NCBI RefSeq assembly: GCF_008253865.1 | Contig: NZ_CP042331.1 | Coordinates: 5,483,501 to 5,547,500 of the forward strand | DNA from: Bosea sp. F3-2 | Lineage (GTDB): Bacteria > Pseudomonadota > Alphaproteobacteria > Rhizobiales > Beijerinckiaceae | Length of the DNA stretch: 64,000 nt | Direction of reading: 5' to 3' | Position numbers and translations under genes: made by a program | The notes under the pieces: generated by a model | Database searches by the model: none | What the model was told of the DNA's origin: nothing | Seen by the model: only the letters and a program-made list of their open reading frames with translations | Part shown: positions 43,546 through 51,592 of the stretch, piece by piece | Layout: every line of letters starts with the position of its first letter | Numbering within the stretch: position 1 is the first letter of the stretch

Positions 43546-43691
43546 GGCGCCTCGACGAGCAGCGGAGCGGAAGTGCTCTATCTCTTTGTTTTGACGCAAT
43601 TCCGGACGCAGAACCGCTATGCACTTCTGCTGGAATTGCTCTAGCTGCAGCCAGACATGGCGACGGCGCCGGAGATTTTCCAGCGCCGTCG

Positions 43692-43713
43692 AAAAGCCCG
43701 CCGGAAGGCGGGC
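43692..43713 (-). terminator. Rho-independent terminator for the minus-strand gene at 43777
   Basis: On the minus strand GCCCGCC, a TTCC loop and GGCGGGC (43713 down to 43696) are followed by TTTTCG. It is about 65 bases past the stop of the 69-residue protein gene. Confidence 0.7.
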
Positions 43714-43776
43714 GTGATTATCGACAGAATAATCCTGAGAGACGAGCGCGAATGAGCCCGGCGACCGGCCGGAAGC

Positions 43777-43986
43777 TCAGTGGCGCTCGCTCAGGCGCCG
43801 CTGACCGGTTTGCGTGACGCGCCAGGCGACCCCATCCGACTCGACGAGCCCGCGATCGCGCAAGGCGAGCAGCATCGTATCGTCGAAGATGAAATGCTGG
43901 GTCTGTTCTTCAATGCTTTCCAGCGCGATCCATTCCGGATCAGAGAGAACCGAGGGATGTGCGATCTGGAGGTGCTGAACGTGCAT
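43777..43986 (-). CDS. Small protein, unknown function (69 aa)
   Basis: I do not recognise a named family. The start at 43986 has a very good ribosome site (GAAGGAGACGCTAT), so the longer frame from 44034 is not used. The sequence begins MHVQHLQIAHPSVLSDPEW and ends 'LVESDGVAWRVTQTGQRRL', which reads like a short winged-helix with a wing and the common T-x-x-G-x-R ending. It may be a minimal DNA-binding protein, but that is a guess. A terminator follows, and it is divergent from the stress-type membrane protein gene. Confidence 0.7.
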   Translation of the reverse strand: MHVQHLQIAHPSVLSDPEWIALESIEEQTQHFIFDDTMLLALRDRGLVESDGVAWRVTQTGQRRLSERH

Positions 43987-44117
43987 ATAGCGTCTCCTTC
44001 TCGTTGATTGCCCCTGTTCCCTGGGAGATCGCATCCAAACATGACGGGGTTATGGCCGAACAGCGAAGAATCATGACCCATGGCTTTTTGCGTCGGCTGT
44101 CTTTTCGCAAGTCAGCG

Positions 44118-44143
44118 GGAACACAGCTGCTCCGTCTGTCGTT
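44118..44143 (+). promoter_or_regulatory. EcfG-type (general stress) promoter
   Basis: GGAAC at 44118-44122 and CGTT at 44140-44143 are separated by 17 bases, matching the consensus of the alphaproteobacterial general-stress sigma factor EcfG as I recall it. It ends 37 bases before the ATG of the membrane protein gene at 44181. Confidence 0.65.
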
Positions 44144-44180
44144 CCATGGCCATGTCCCTTTCAGGAACGGAGAGACCGCC

Positions 44181-44843
44181 ATGGCGATGGCCAACAAATT
44201 TCCGCCGGATGTGCCGGATAACGCCGAGGAAGCTCAGGATCAGGCGGAAACCGCGGTGAGAACGCTGCGCGGCAAGGCGGCGGACATGGCCGACAAGGCG
44301 AGCGAGACCGTGAAGGACGGCTATGAGCGGGCGAAAGAAGCCTGGGACGAGGCCGACCCGATCGAGACGGTCCGCGAAGGCGGGCAAGCGGTGGTGCGGA
44401 CGGTGGAGCGGCATCCGCTCGCCATGATCGGGCTTGGCGCCCTGAGCGTCGGGCTGATCGCCTGGGCGACGCTGCGCAGCCGGCCTGTCTCGCGTTGGGA
44501 GCGGTATCAGCCCGATTATGGCCGGGTGCGTGGCTGGCTCAATGACTACGGCTCCGATGTCGCGGAAGCCGGCAACCGTGCCTTGAAGGCCGGCAGCAAC
44601 TGGCTGGGCGCTCGCCGCGAGGTTGCCGACGACTATGTGGATCGCGCGGGCGACTATGCGTCACGGGCGCGTGAATACGCCGACAGGGGCGGGCGCATGC
44701 TGGTCAAGCGGGCCGAGCGCGAGCCGATGGCGGCTCTGGTCGGGCTCGGGCTTGCCGTCTACGTGATCGGCTCGCTGCTGATTTCGGCCTCCGTGAAGGA
44801 GCCGCCTGCGGCGCCGGCTCGGAAGCGGTCCGCACGGCGCTGA
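44181..44843 (+). CDS. Membrane protein with amphipathic helices, probably stress-induced
   Basis: 220 residues; no exact family is known to me, but the pattern resembles DUF883/ElaB-YqjD-like proteins. Residues about 15-70 are a charged helix (TLRGKAADMADKASETVKDG), followed by a hydrophobic span at about 78-97 (HPLAMIGLGALSVGLIAWAT). A long amphipathic stretch with repeated A-x-x-Y-A-D/R units (DYASRAREYADRGG) comes next, then a second span (MAALVGLGLAVYVIGSLLIS) and a Lys/Arg tail. The start at 44181 is preceded by GGAGAGACC. An EcfG-type promoter match lies upstream, so induction by general stress is likely. Confidence 0.75.
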   Translation: MAMANKFPPDVPDNAEEAQDQAETAVRTLRGKAADMADKASETVKDGYERAKEAWDEADPIETVREGGQAVVRTVERHPLAMIGLGALSVGLIAWATLRSRPVSRWERYQPDYGRVRGWLNDYGSDVAEAGNRALKAGSNWLGARREVADDYVDRAGDYASRAREYADRGGRMLVKRAEREPMAALVGLGLAVYVIGSLLISASVKEPPAAPARKRSARR

Positions 44844-44882
44844 GGCGCACGCAGCCACGAATGAGGAAGCACCCAAGAGAAA

Positions 44883-44911
44883 GCCCTGCGGCGCTGGGCG
44901 CCGCAGGGCTC
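44883..44911 (-). terminator. Strong Rho-independent terminator for the lipoprotein gene
   Basis: AGCCCTGCGGCGC (44883-44895) and GCGCCGCAGGGCT (44899-44911) are a perfect 13-base stem with a 3-base loop. On the minus strand it is followed by TTCTCTT, and it lies about 50 bases past the lipoprotein stop codon. Confidence 0.85.
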
Positions 44912-44958
44912 GCAAACTCGAAAAGCGGCGCCTTCCGCAAGGAGGCTCCGCCTTATGT

Positions 44959-45261
44959 TCACCACCAGTAGCGGCGCGGGCCGTAATAACCGTAGCCCCG
45001 GTAATAGCCACGGTCGGCGCTGGCGGCGATGGCGCCGCCGACGACACCCGCGGCCACGCCCGCTGCAACGGCGCTGCCGGCCTCGTTCGAGGCGCGACGG
45101 TTCTCAACGTAATTCGCCGAACGGCACTGCTGATAGGCGCGGGTGCCGGGGCGGAAGCCCTGAGATTCACAGGTGACTTCGGCGTCAGCCATGGACTCCT
45201 GCGCGGTCTGGCAACCGGCGAGGAGAGCGGCCATCGCGCCGACGATCAAAATGCTACGCAT
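44959..45261 (-). CDS. Small lipoprotein with glycine-zipper and Tyr/Gly-rich tail
   Basis: 100 residues. The signal peptide MRSILIVGAMAALLAGC contains a lipobox (LLAG-C), so Cys17 should be lipidated. A CESQGF...QQC segment holds two more cysteines. Residues about 62-82 are Ala/Gly/Val rich (AAGVAAGVVGGAIAAS), like a glycine-zipper, and the C-terminus is RGYYRGYGYYGPRRYWW. No named family is recognised. The gene has a good sigma-70-like promoter upstream (45299-45327) and a strong terminator. Confidence 0.8.
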   Translation of the reverse strand: MRSILIVGAMAALLAGCQTAQESMADAEVTCESQGFRPGTRAYQQCRSANYVENRRASNEAGSAVAAGVAAGVVGGAIAASADRGYYRGYGYYGPRRYWW

Positions 45262-45298
45262 ATTATATCCCTTTTCAGCCTCCCATTGGCCTGTGCGG

Positions 45299-45327
45299 AC
45301 TTAAGAGCAGGCGTTGGCGCAGGTCAA
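45299..45327 (-). promoter_or_regulatory. Sigma-70-like promoter of the lipoprotein gene
   Basis: On the minus strand TTGACC (45327-45322), a 17-base spacer and TTAAGT (45304-45299) precede the lipoprotein ATG by about 40 bases. An AAAGGGATA stretch upstream of the ATG serves as the ribosome site. Confidence 0.6.
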
Positions 45328-45511
45328 GAATAAGGCAGGTCTTGCGTTAAAGTTCGCACAGCCGAAATCATTCAATAGCCGCACAATCCCGCTCAGATTG
45401 AGCGAATGCCGAGTTGGTGAAGGAACCTGAAGGGGCATGCGCAGATCTGGGCTTGCATTTGCGCGACAGCGGCGGAACATGGTGCTCAAACCGATCAGGA
45501 CAGCCCGGACC

Positions 45512-45826
45512 ATGCCGATACCGCGTTTCTTCCTTCTTCTGCCGGCTTTGTTTCTGGGAGCTTGCGCCTATCACACCTCGCGCAGCAGCGCCGTCGTGGT
45601 CACGGATACGCAGGGCGTCGTGGAGGGCTGCACCAAGCTCGGCGTGATCGACGGCAAGTCCGATCTGCATTCGGTGCTGCTCGCCGATACGGCGCGCGAT
45701 ACGATCGTGACGCGCCTGAAGATCAGGGGGGCGGAGATGGGCGGCAGCCATGTCGTCTCCAGCGCCGCCGACATCAAGTGGAAGGGGCCGGACACATCGG
45801 GCACGGTCTACAAGTGCAATCGATGA
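45512..45826 (+). CDS. DUF4156-type lipoprotein
   Basis: 104 residues. The signal peptide MPIPRFFLLLPALFLGAC ends in a lipobox (FLGA-C, Cys18). The mature part starts with AYHTSRSSAVVVTDTQGV and contains VEGCTKLGVIDGKS, the pattern of DUF4156 proteins, followed by IRGAEMGGSHVV and a final cysteine in TVYKCNR. Probably anchored in the envelope; no function is established. The start at 45512 is preferred to the in-frame upstream codons because it gives a proper signal peptide. Confidence 0.82.
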   Translation: MPIPRFFLLLPALFLGACAYHTSRSSAVVVTDTQGVVEGCTKLGVIDGKSDLHSVLLADTARDTIVTRLKIRGAEMGGSHVVSSAADIKWKGPDTSGTVYKCNR

Positions 45827-45849
45827 GCCGGATGGCGGAAGGGGCCCGG

Positions 45850-45888
45850 GCGGGCGCCTGAAACGCGCTCCGGCGCCCGCAGGATTTT
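45850..45888 (+). terminator. Probable terminator hairpin between the DUF4156 and iolB genes
   Basis: GCGGGCGCC (45850-45858) pairs exactly with GGCGCCCGC (45872-45880) around a 13-base loop. AGGATTTTGG follows, giving a weak T-run on the plus strand. It separates two convergent genes. Confidence 0.5.
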
Positions 45889-45893
45889 GGCGG

Positions 45894-46691
45894 TCAGCTC
45901 TTCAGCAGCCACTCATGCTCGGCGGCGTTGTGGAACTTCCAGGTCCGCTTCGGGCCGGCCATGACGTTGAGATAGTAGAGGTCATAACCGTGGCAGGTGG
46001 CGCAGGGGTGATAGCCCTTCGGCACCAGCACGACATCGCCGTCCTCGACGGCAAAAGCCTCGTCGAGGCTGCGGTCATCCGTGTAGACGCGCTGGAAGCC
46101 GAAGCCCTGCGGCGGGTTGAGACGATGATAATAGGTCTCTTCGAGATAGGATTCCTGCGGCAGGTCGTCCCGGTCGTGCTTGTGCGGCGGGTAGCTCGAA
46201 GTGTTGCCGGCCGGGGTGATGACCTCGACGACGAGCAGTGAATCCGCCGGCTCGTTTTCCGGCAGGATGTTGGTGACGTGGCGGGTATTGGAACCCTTGC
46301 CACGCACCTCCTGGCCGAGATCGTCCGGCTTGATGACGCGAACGGGCAAGCCACCTTTCAGGCCGGGAGCCGTGCAGACCGCGAGTTCGAGATCGGTGGT
46401 GGCGGTGACCGACCAATCCGAATCCTGCGGGACATAGACCGACCAGGGCTTGCCCTCGAAAGGGCTCATGCGCTGGCCGAGCTCGCCGAGATCCTTGCCA
46501 CCGACCGCGGCCTTGCCCTTGCCGGTGACGAAGACGAGGCAAGTCTCGCGATTGCCGGTCGGGGCGGAGACGGTCTCGCCCGGCTTGAGGCGATGCAGAT
46601 CGAAGCCGACATAGGTCCAGCCGGCATTGTCCGGCGTGACGTGAGTGACGCGGCCGTGGGTGCCGTTCGGCCTGACCTTGAGATGGGACAT
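45894..46691 (-). CDS. iolB: 5-deoxy-glucuronate isomerase IolB
   Basis: 265 residues of the IolB family, a double cupin that isomerises 5-deoxyglucuronate to 2-deoxy-5-keto-gluconate in myo-inositol catabolism. Metal-binding positions are visible in SSYPPHKHDRDD and in the YYHRLNPPQGFGFQRVYTDD block, and late in PKGYHPCATCHGYDLYYLNV. GGAGAAACGCG precedes the ATG at 46691. It is the last gene of iolC-D-E-B on the minus strand, 13 bases after iolE. Confidence 0.95.
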   Translation of the reverse strand: MSHLKVRPNGTHGRVTHVTPDNAGWTYVGFDLHRLKPGETVSAPTGNRETCLVFVTGKGKAAVGGKDLGELGQRMSPFEGKPWSVYVPQDSDWSVTATTDLELAVCTAPGLKGGLPVRVIKPDDLGQEVRGKGSNTRHVTNILPENEPADSLLVVEVITPAGNTSSYPPHKHDRDDLPQESYLEETYYHRLNPPQGFGFQRVYTDDRSLDEAFAVEDGDVVLVPKGYHPCATCHGYDLYYLNVMAGPKRTWKFHNAAEHEWLLKS

Positions 46692-46704
46692 CGCGTTTCT
46701 CCGT

Positions 46705-47589
46705 TCAGGCCAATCCCGCTTCCTTGATGAAGCGCGTCAGGTTGGCGTGTCCGAGCTTGGCGTAAGCCGCGGGCTCGGCCTTCTTCGGGTCCTGCTCCGC
46801 CTCGACCACGATCCAGCCGGAATAGTCCCACAGCTCTCTCAGCACGCGGACATAGTCGATCAGCCCGTCGCCCGGCACGGTGTAGACGCCTGCGAGGACC
46901 GATTCGAGGAAGGACCAGTCCTCGCGATTGGAGCGCCACATCACCTCCTCGCGGATATCCTTGCAGTGGACGTGGTGGATGCGCGCCTTCCAGTGGCGGG
47001 CGAGGCGGGCGGGATCGCCGCCACCCCAGGTGGCGTGGCCGGTGTCGAGCAGGAGGCCCACAGTCGGGCCGGTGACGCCCATGAACCGGTCGATTTCGGC
47101 CTCGGTCTGCACCACCGTGCCCATATGGTGGTGATAGACGAGCTGCAGGCCGTACTCGGTCTTCACCGCCTCGGCGAAATTGGTGTAACGCGCGCCGAAA
47201 TCGTCCCAGCGAGCCTTGGGCAGGACGGGGCGGGCCGAGAGCGGCTTGGTGATGTCGGAATGGATCGCGTTCGAGGTCTCGGCCGCGATCAGCACCGAGC
47301 AGCCCATGTCGCGCAGCAGCGTCGCATGGGCCCTCACCGCCTCCATCTCGGCGGCGACGTCGCGGACGAGCAGCTCGGTCGAATACCAGCCGGAGACCAG
47401 CGCGTGGCCATGGGCGTCGAGGATCGGCTTCAGCCTGGCGGCCTCGCGCGGGAACTTGTTGCCGAGCTCCATGCCGGTGAAGCCGGCTTCGCGGGCTTCC
47501 TTCAGGCAGGTCTCGAGCGGGATGTCGCCGCCGATCTCCAGCATGTCGTCATTCGACCAGCCGATGGGGTTCGCGCCGATGCGGATCAT
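46705..47589 (-). CDS. iolE: Myo-inosose-2 dehydratase IolE
   Basis: 294 residues of the xylose-isomerase-like TIM-barrel family. It removes water from scyllo-inosose to give a trihydroxycyclohexane-dione. The start MIRIGANPIGWSNDDM is canonical for IolE, and the metal-site strands are in VYHHHMGTVVQTEAE, LLLDTGHATWGGGDP and HVHCKDIR. The start at 47589 is chosen over the longer frame because of this N-terminus. It follows iolD after 31 bases and precedes iolB after 13. Confidence 0.95.
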   Translation of the reverse strand: MIRIGANPIGWSNDDMLEIGGDIPLETCLKEAREAGFTGMELGNKFPREAARLKPILDAHGHALVSGWYSTELLVRDVAAEMEAVRAHATLLRDMGCSVLIAAETSNAIHSDITKPLSARPVLPKARWDDFGARYTNFAEAVKTEYGLQLVYHHHMGTVVQTEAEIDRFMGVTGPTVGLLLDTGHATWGGGDPARLARHWKARIHHVHCKDIREEVMWRSNREDWSFLESVLAGVYTVPGDGLIDYVRVLRELWDYSGWIVVEAEQDPKKAEPAAYAKLGHANLTRFIKEAGLA

Positions 47590-47620
47590 GTCAGGGTCTT
47601 TCTCGCCTAAGGGAACGGCT

Positions 47621-49471
47621 TCAGTTGCCGATGTGCTGACGCTTGCGCTGCGTCTCGTAGTTCGCCCGCGCCGTGCGGACCTCAACGCGCTCGCTGACCT
47701 CCGGCACGGCTACATCCCACCAGGCCCCGCCGGAGCCGGTCGAGATCAGCGGGTCGGTGTCGATGACGACGACAGTGGTGCGGGTATTTGCTTTCGCTTG
47801 CGCCAAAGCGGCTTCAAGCTCGGCGATCGAGGCCGCCTTGGTCGCGATCGCGCCCATGCTGGCGGCGTGAGCGACGAAGTCGATCTCCGGCAGCGTCTCG
47901 TGCCGGGTATCCTTGAGCAGGTTGTTGAAGCTCTCGCTGCCGGTCGCGTTCTGCAGGCGGTTGATGCAGCCGAAGCCGCGATTGTCGAGCAGGACGATGC
48001 TGAGCTTCAGCCCCAGCATCACTGAGGTCGCGATCTCGGAGTTGAGCATGAGGTAGGAGCCGTCGCCGACCATGACGACGACCTCCTTGTCGGGCCGCGC
48101 CATCTTGGCGCCGAGCCCGCCAGCGATCTCGTAGCCCATGCAGGAATAGCCGTACTCGGCATGGTAGGAGCCGGGCGCGCCGGCCTGCCAGAGCTTGTGC
48201 AATTCGCCGGGCAGGCCGCCCGCCGCATGGAGCAGGATCACCTCCGGACCGAGCGCGCGCTGCACCGCGCCGATGACCTGCGCGTCCGAGGGCAGGGCGG
48301 CGTTGCTGGCGGCGGTCGCCTTGTCCGCCTCCTTGCGCCAGGCGGCCTTGCCCGCCTTGGCGTCGGCCGTCCAACTCTCGGGCGCCTTCCAGCCGCCGAT
48401 AGCCTCGGTCAGCTCGGCCAGACCCTCGCGGGCATCGGCGATGAGCGGCAAAGCGCGGTGCTTGCCGGCGTCGAAGGGCTGGACGTTGAGGCCGATGATC
48501 GTCTTCTGCTGGGCGCTGAACAGCGCCCATGAGCCGGTGGTGAAATCCTGAAGCCGCGTGCCGATGGCCAGGACGAGATCCGCCTCGGCTGCGAGGCGAT
48601 TGGCGGCCGCCGTGCCGGTAACACCAACAGCGGCCATGTTGAGCGCATTGTCGTCCGGCAGGGCGGATTTGCCGCCTTGCGTCTCGCAGACCGGGATGCC
48701 GGTCGCGGCCGAGAAGCGGGCCAACTCGTCGCTGGCGCCGGAATAGAGCGCGCCACCACCCGCGACGATCAGTGGCTTCCTCGCCGCTTTCAATGCATCC
48801 ACGGCCGCCTTCAGTTCGTCGCGGTCGGGGCGCGGGCGGCGCGGCGTCCAGAGGCGCTCAGTGAAGAAGCTCTCGGGATAGTCATAGGCTTCCGCCTGCA
48901 CGTCCTGGCAGAGCGCGAGGGTGACGGGGCCGCATTCGGCCGGGTCGGTCAGCACCTGCATGGCGCGGGAAAGCGCGGAGATGATCTGCTCGGGCCGGGT
49001 GATGCGGTCGAAATAGCGCGAGACGGGACGGAAGCAGTCGTTTGCCGAAACGGTGCCGTCGCCGAAATCCTCGACCTGCTGGAGGACGGGATCGGGAATG
49101 CGATTGGCAAAGACATCGCCGGGCAGCAGCAGCACCGGCAGGCGGTTGACATGGGCGAGTGCCGCGGCTGTGACGAGATTGGTCGCGCCGGGGCCGATCG
49201 AGGTGGTCGCGGCCATGAAGCGGCGGCGCATATTCGCCTTGGCATAGGCGATGGCAGCATGCGCCATCGCCTGCTCGTTATGGGCGCGGAAGGTCGGCAG
49301 GCGCTCGCGCTCGTGCCAGAGCGCCTCGCCCAGACCCGCGACATTGCCATGGCCGAAGATCGCCCAGACGCCCCCGAAGATCGGCAGGCGCTGCCCGTCG
49401 ATCTCGGTCATCTGCGCCGCGAGGTAGCGCGTCAGCGCCTGCGCCATGGTGAGGCGGACGGTGGCAGTCAT
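47621..49471 (-). CDS. iolD: 3D-(3,5/4)-trihydroxycyclohexane-1,2-dione acylhydrolase IolD
   Basis: 616 residues of the thiamine-diphosphate-dependent superfamily. It opens the inositol ring. The N-terminal domain shows FGGVWAIFGHGNVAGLGEAL and TSIGPGATNLVTAAALAHVN, typical of IolD. The ThDP/Mg site near the C-terminus is VVMVGDGSYLMLNSEIATSV, followed by LDNRGFGCINRLQ. The ATG at 49471 has GGAGA upstream. A family D palindrome sits in the 75-base gap after iolC. Confidence 0.95.
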   Translation of the reverse strand: MTATVRLTMAQALTRYLAAQMTEIDGQRLPIFGGVWAIFGHGNVAGLGEALWHERERLPTFRAHNEQAMAHAAIAYAKANMRRRFMAATTSIGPGATNLVTAAALAHVNRLPVLLLPGDVFANRIPDPVLQQVEDFGDGTVSANDCFRPVSRYFDRITRPEQIISALSRAMQVLTDPAECGPVTLALCQDVQAEAYDYPESFFTERLWTPRRPRPDRDELKAAVDALKAARKPLIVAGGGALYSGASDELARFSAATGIPVCETQGGKSALPDDNALNMAAVGVTGTAAANRLAAEADLVLAIGTRLQDFTTGSWALFSAQQKTIIGLNVQPFDAGKHRALPLIADAREGLAELTEAIGGWKAPESWTADAKAGKAAWRKEADKATAASNAALPSDAQVIGAVQRALGPEVILLHAAGGLPGELHKLWQAGAPGSYHAEYGYSCMGYEIAGGLGAKMARPDKEVVVMVGDGSYLMLNSEIATSVMLGLKLSIVLLDNRGFGCINRLQNATGSESFNNLLKDTRHETLPEIDFVAHAASMGAIATKAASIAELEAALAQAKANTRTTVVVIDTDPLISTGSGGAWWDVAVPEVSERVEVRTARANYETQRKRQHIGN

Positions 49472-49499
49472 GATCGGTCTCCGGGCCGGAGTTTTCTTA

Positions 49500-49545
49500 G
49501 CATCGGCTTGTTCCGAAAACCGGTTCCCACTTTTCGGGCCGATGC
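49500..49545. repeat. Palindromic repeat, family D
   Basis: GCATCGGC and GCCGATGC-like ends (GGGCCGATGC) with CCGAAAA/TTTTCGG inside and CCGGTTCCCA in the centre. It sits inside the iolC-iolD junction, right after the iolC stop codon. Confidence 0.8.
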
Positions 49546-49546
49546 A

Positions 49547-51481
49547 CTAGGCCGCCTTGCGGCCGCGCGTGGCAAGCCAGAGGTTGGTCAATGCCTCGAA
49601 GCGCCGGGCAATGTCGGCGATGGCGGCTTCGTCGTCGAGCTTGCCGGCGAGCCAGCCTTCCGCTGCGGCCATGAAGATGGTGCGGCCGACGGCGAAGCCC
49701 TTGACGATGGGCGCGCCCGCCGTGGCGGCGAAACCGGCCTCCAACTCCTCGGCCGGGGCGTCGAGCCCGAGCAGCAGGACGCCGCGGCACCAGGGATCGT
49801 GCTTCGCGATGGTCTTCTCGATCGCGGCCCAGGCGGCCGGCGAGGATTGCGGCTCGAGCTTCCACCAGTCGGGCTTGATGCCGAGCGCATAGATTTCTTC
49901 CAGTGCGCGGGCGACGGTGTCCGGCCCGAGCGGGCCGTTCTTGCCGGCGATGATCTCGATCAGCAATTCGCGGCCGACCTTGCGCGCCGCCTCGAACAGG
50001 CCGCGCAGCTTGTCCTGCTGGGCCTGCTTCAGCTCCGCCGGGTCGTCCGGATGATAGAAGCAGAGCGCCTTGATGCAGTGATCGACCGGCCATTCCGGCA
50101 GGAGCGAGCCGATGTCCTGGCTGGTCTCGAAGCGCAGCGGCCGCGATCCCGGCAGTTCGACCGGGCGGCCGAGCCAAGCGAAGGGGTGGCGGGCGAACTC
50201 GAACATCGCCTCGCGCCCATGCTTCTCGTCGAGCAGCATGCCGTAGCCGGGCCGGCCATCGGCGACACGGGCGGCGGCTTTCACCGCGAGCACCTTGAAG
50301 TCGCGGATGCGGGCGGGATCGGCACTGAGCTTTGCCGCGAGATCTTCCAGTTGGGCGCGGTGGTCGCAGGCGAGCGCCATCAGCGAGGGGATGCTGCGCC
50401 GACGTGTCGTCGCCCAATGGATGTGGTTGATGTCCTCGTCCTTGCGCAGGGCGCGGTGCGGGCTGCCGTTCTTCAGGAAGTACTGCAGCTCCTCGAAGGT
50501 CGGGCTCTCCGGCGAGCAGAGCAGGCGCGAGACGGCGAAGGCGCCGCAGGCATTGGCCCAGGTCGCGGCGGTCTGCAGGCTCTCACCGCCGAGCCAGCCG
50601 CGCAGGAAGCCGGACATGAAGGCGTCGCCGGCGCCCAATACGTTGTAGACCTCGATCGGGAAGCCCTTGCCGACGATGCCGTCCTCCAGATCGTCGGAGA
50701 TCGCGCCTTCATAGACGATGCAGCCCATCGGTCCGCGCTTGAGCACGATGGTGGCGGGGGTCAGCGAACGGATGGTCTTCAGCGCCTGCAGCAATTCGCT
50801 CTCGCCCGAGGCGATCAGCACCTCTTCCTCGGTGCCGATGACGAGATCGCAGCCGGGCAGGACCGTCTTCATCCGCTCGGAGACGGCCTGCGAAGCGATG
50901 TAGCGGTTGTCGCCGGCATCATGGCCGGCGAGCCCCCAGAGATTGGGGCGATAGTCGATGTCGAGCACGACCTTGCCGCAGGCCTCGTGCATCAGCTTCA
51001 TCGCCTTGCGTTGGGCGGCCTCGGGCTTCGGACGCGCGAAATGGGTGCCGGTGACGACGACGGCGCGGGCCCGCGCGATGAATGCCGGGTCGATGTCGCC
51101 TTCCTCCAGCGCCATGTCGGCGCAGTTCTCGCGGTAGAACAGGAGGGGGAAGGACTTGTCGCTCTCGACCGAGAGGATGGCGAGTGCGGTGAGCCGCTCG
51201 GAATCGGTCTTCAGACCGTCGAGATTGACGCCTTCGCGGGCGAGCTGCTCACGCAGGAAGCGGCCGAACTGCTCGTTGCCGACGCGGGTGAGCAGGGCCG
51301 AGCGCAGGCCGAGACGCGCGGTGCCGATGGCGATGTTCGCCGGGCAGCCGCCGACCGATTTGGCGAAGCTGGTGACATCCTCCAGCCGCGAGCCGATCTG
51401 CTGGCCGTAGAGATCGACCGAGGCCCGGCCGATGGTGATGACGTCGAGCGCCTGCGCCGATCCGCCGAGCGGTCCCGTCAT
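49547..51481 (-). CDS. iolC: Fused 5-dehydro-2-deoxygluconokinase IolC / DUF2090 aldolase-like protein
   Basis: 644 residues, about twice the length of a stand-alone kinase. Residues about 10-325 are a PfkB-type sugar kinase (VITIGRASVDLYGQQIG at the start, the catalytic NVLGAGDAFMSGFLRG near 260). Residues about 330-640 are a DUF2090 domain (ALACDHRAQLEDLAAKL, then DEKHGREAMFEFA and CRGVLLLGLDAP), thought to act as the deoxyphosphogluconate aldolase that would otherwise be IolJ. The fusion is common in proteobacterial iol clusters. GGAGGA precedes the ATG at 51481. It is the first gene of iolCDEB, behind two candidate operators. Confidence 0.95.
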   Translation of the reverse strand: MTGPLGGSAQALDVITIGRASVDLYGQQIGSRLEDVTSFAKSVGGCPANIAIGTARLGLRSALLTRVGNEQFGRFLREQLAREGVNLDGLKTDSERLTALAILSVESDKSFPLLFYRENCADMALEEGDIDPAFIARARAVVVTGTHFARPKPEAAQRKAMKLMHEACGKVVLDIDYRPNLWGLAGHDAGDNRYIASQAVSERMKTVLPGCDLVIGTEEEVLIASGESELLQALKTIRSLTPATIVLKRGPMGCIVYEGAISDDLEDGIVGKGFPIEVYNVLGAGDAFMSGFLRGWLGGESLQTAATWANACGAFAVSRLLCSPESPTFEELQYFLKNGSPHRALRKDEDINHIHWATTRRRSIPSLMALACDHRAQLEDLAAKLSADPARIRDFKVLAVKAAARVADGRPGYGMLLDEKHGREAMFEFARHPFAWLGRPVELPGSRPLRFETSQDIGSLLPEWPVDHCIKALCFYHPDDPAELKQAQQDKLRGLFEAARKVGRELLIEIIAGKNGPLGPDTVARALEEIYALGIKPDWWKLEPQSSPAAWAAIEKTIAKHDPWCRGVLLLGLDAPAEELEAGFAATAGAPIVKGFAVGRTIFMAAAEGWLAGKLDDEAAIADIARRFEALTNLWLATRGRKAA

Positions 51482-51548
51482 ATGCTCCTCCAGGCCTTGC
51501 CGCTTCTCATGACGTGCGGTTGGCCGAGCGGCCCCGCCTTGGCGGTAT

Positions 51549-51592
51549 GAAATAATAATTCCATTAATCCGTCAACACGGAATGTCTATTCC
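51549..51592. promoter_or_regulatory. Pair of candidate iol operators (GGAA-N6-TTCC)
   Basis: GGAATGTCTATTCC (51579-51592) is a perfect GGAA-N6-TTCC site and GAAATAATAATTCC (51549-51562) has one mismatch. Their centres are 30 bases apart, close to three helical turns. Between them the minus strand reads TTGACGG (51574-51568), a possible -35 element for iolC. From memory, this motif was reported for the Sinorhizobium inositol regulator. The outer site overlaps the last codons of the RpiR gene. Confidence 0.6.

Noticed and set aside
48677..51550. 957-codon open frame on the plus strand across iolD and iolC
   Set aside because: It runs antisense to two complete, recognisable iol genes and their junction, with no family features and no ribosome site.
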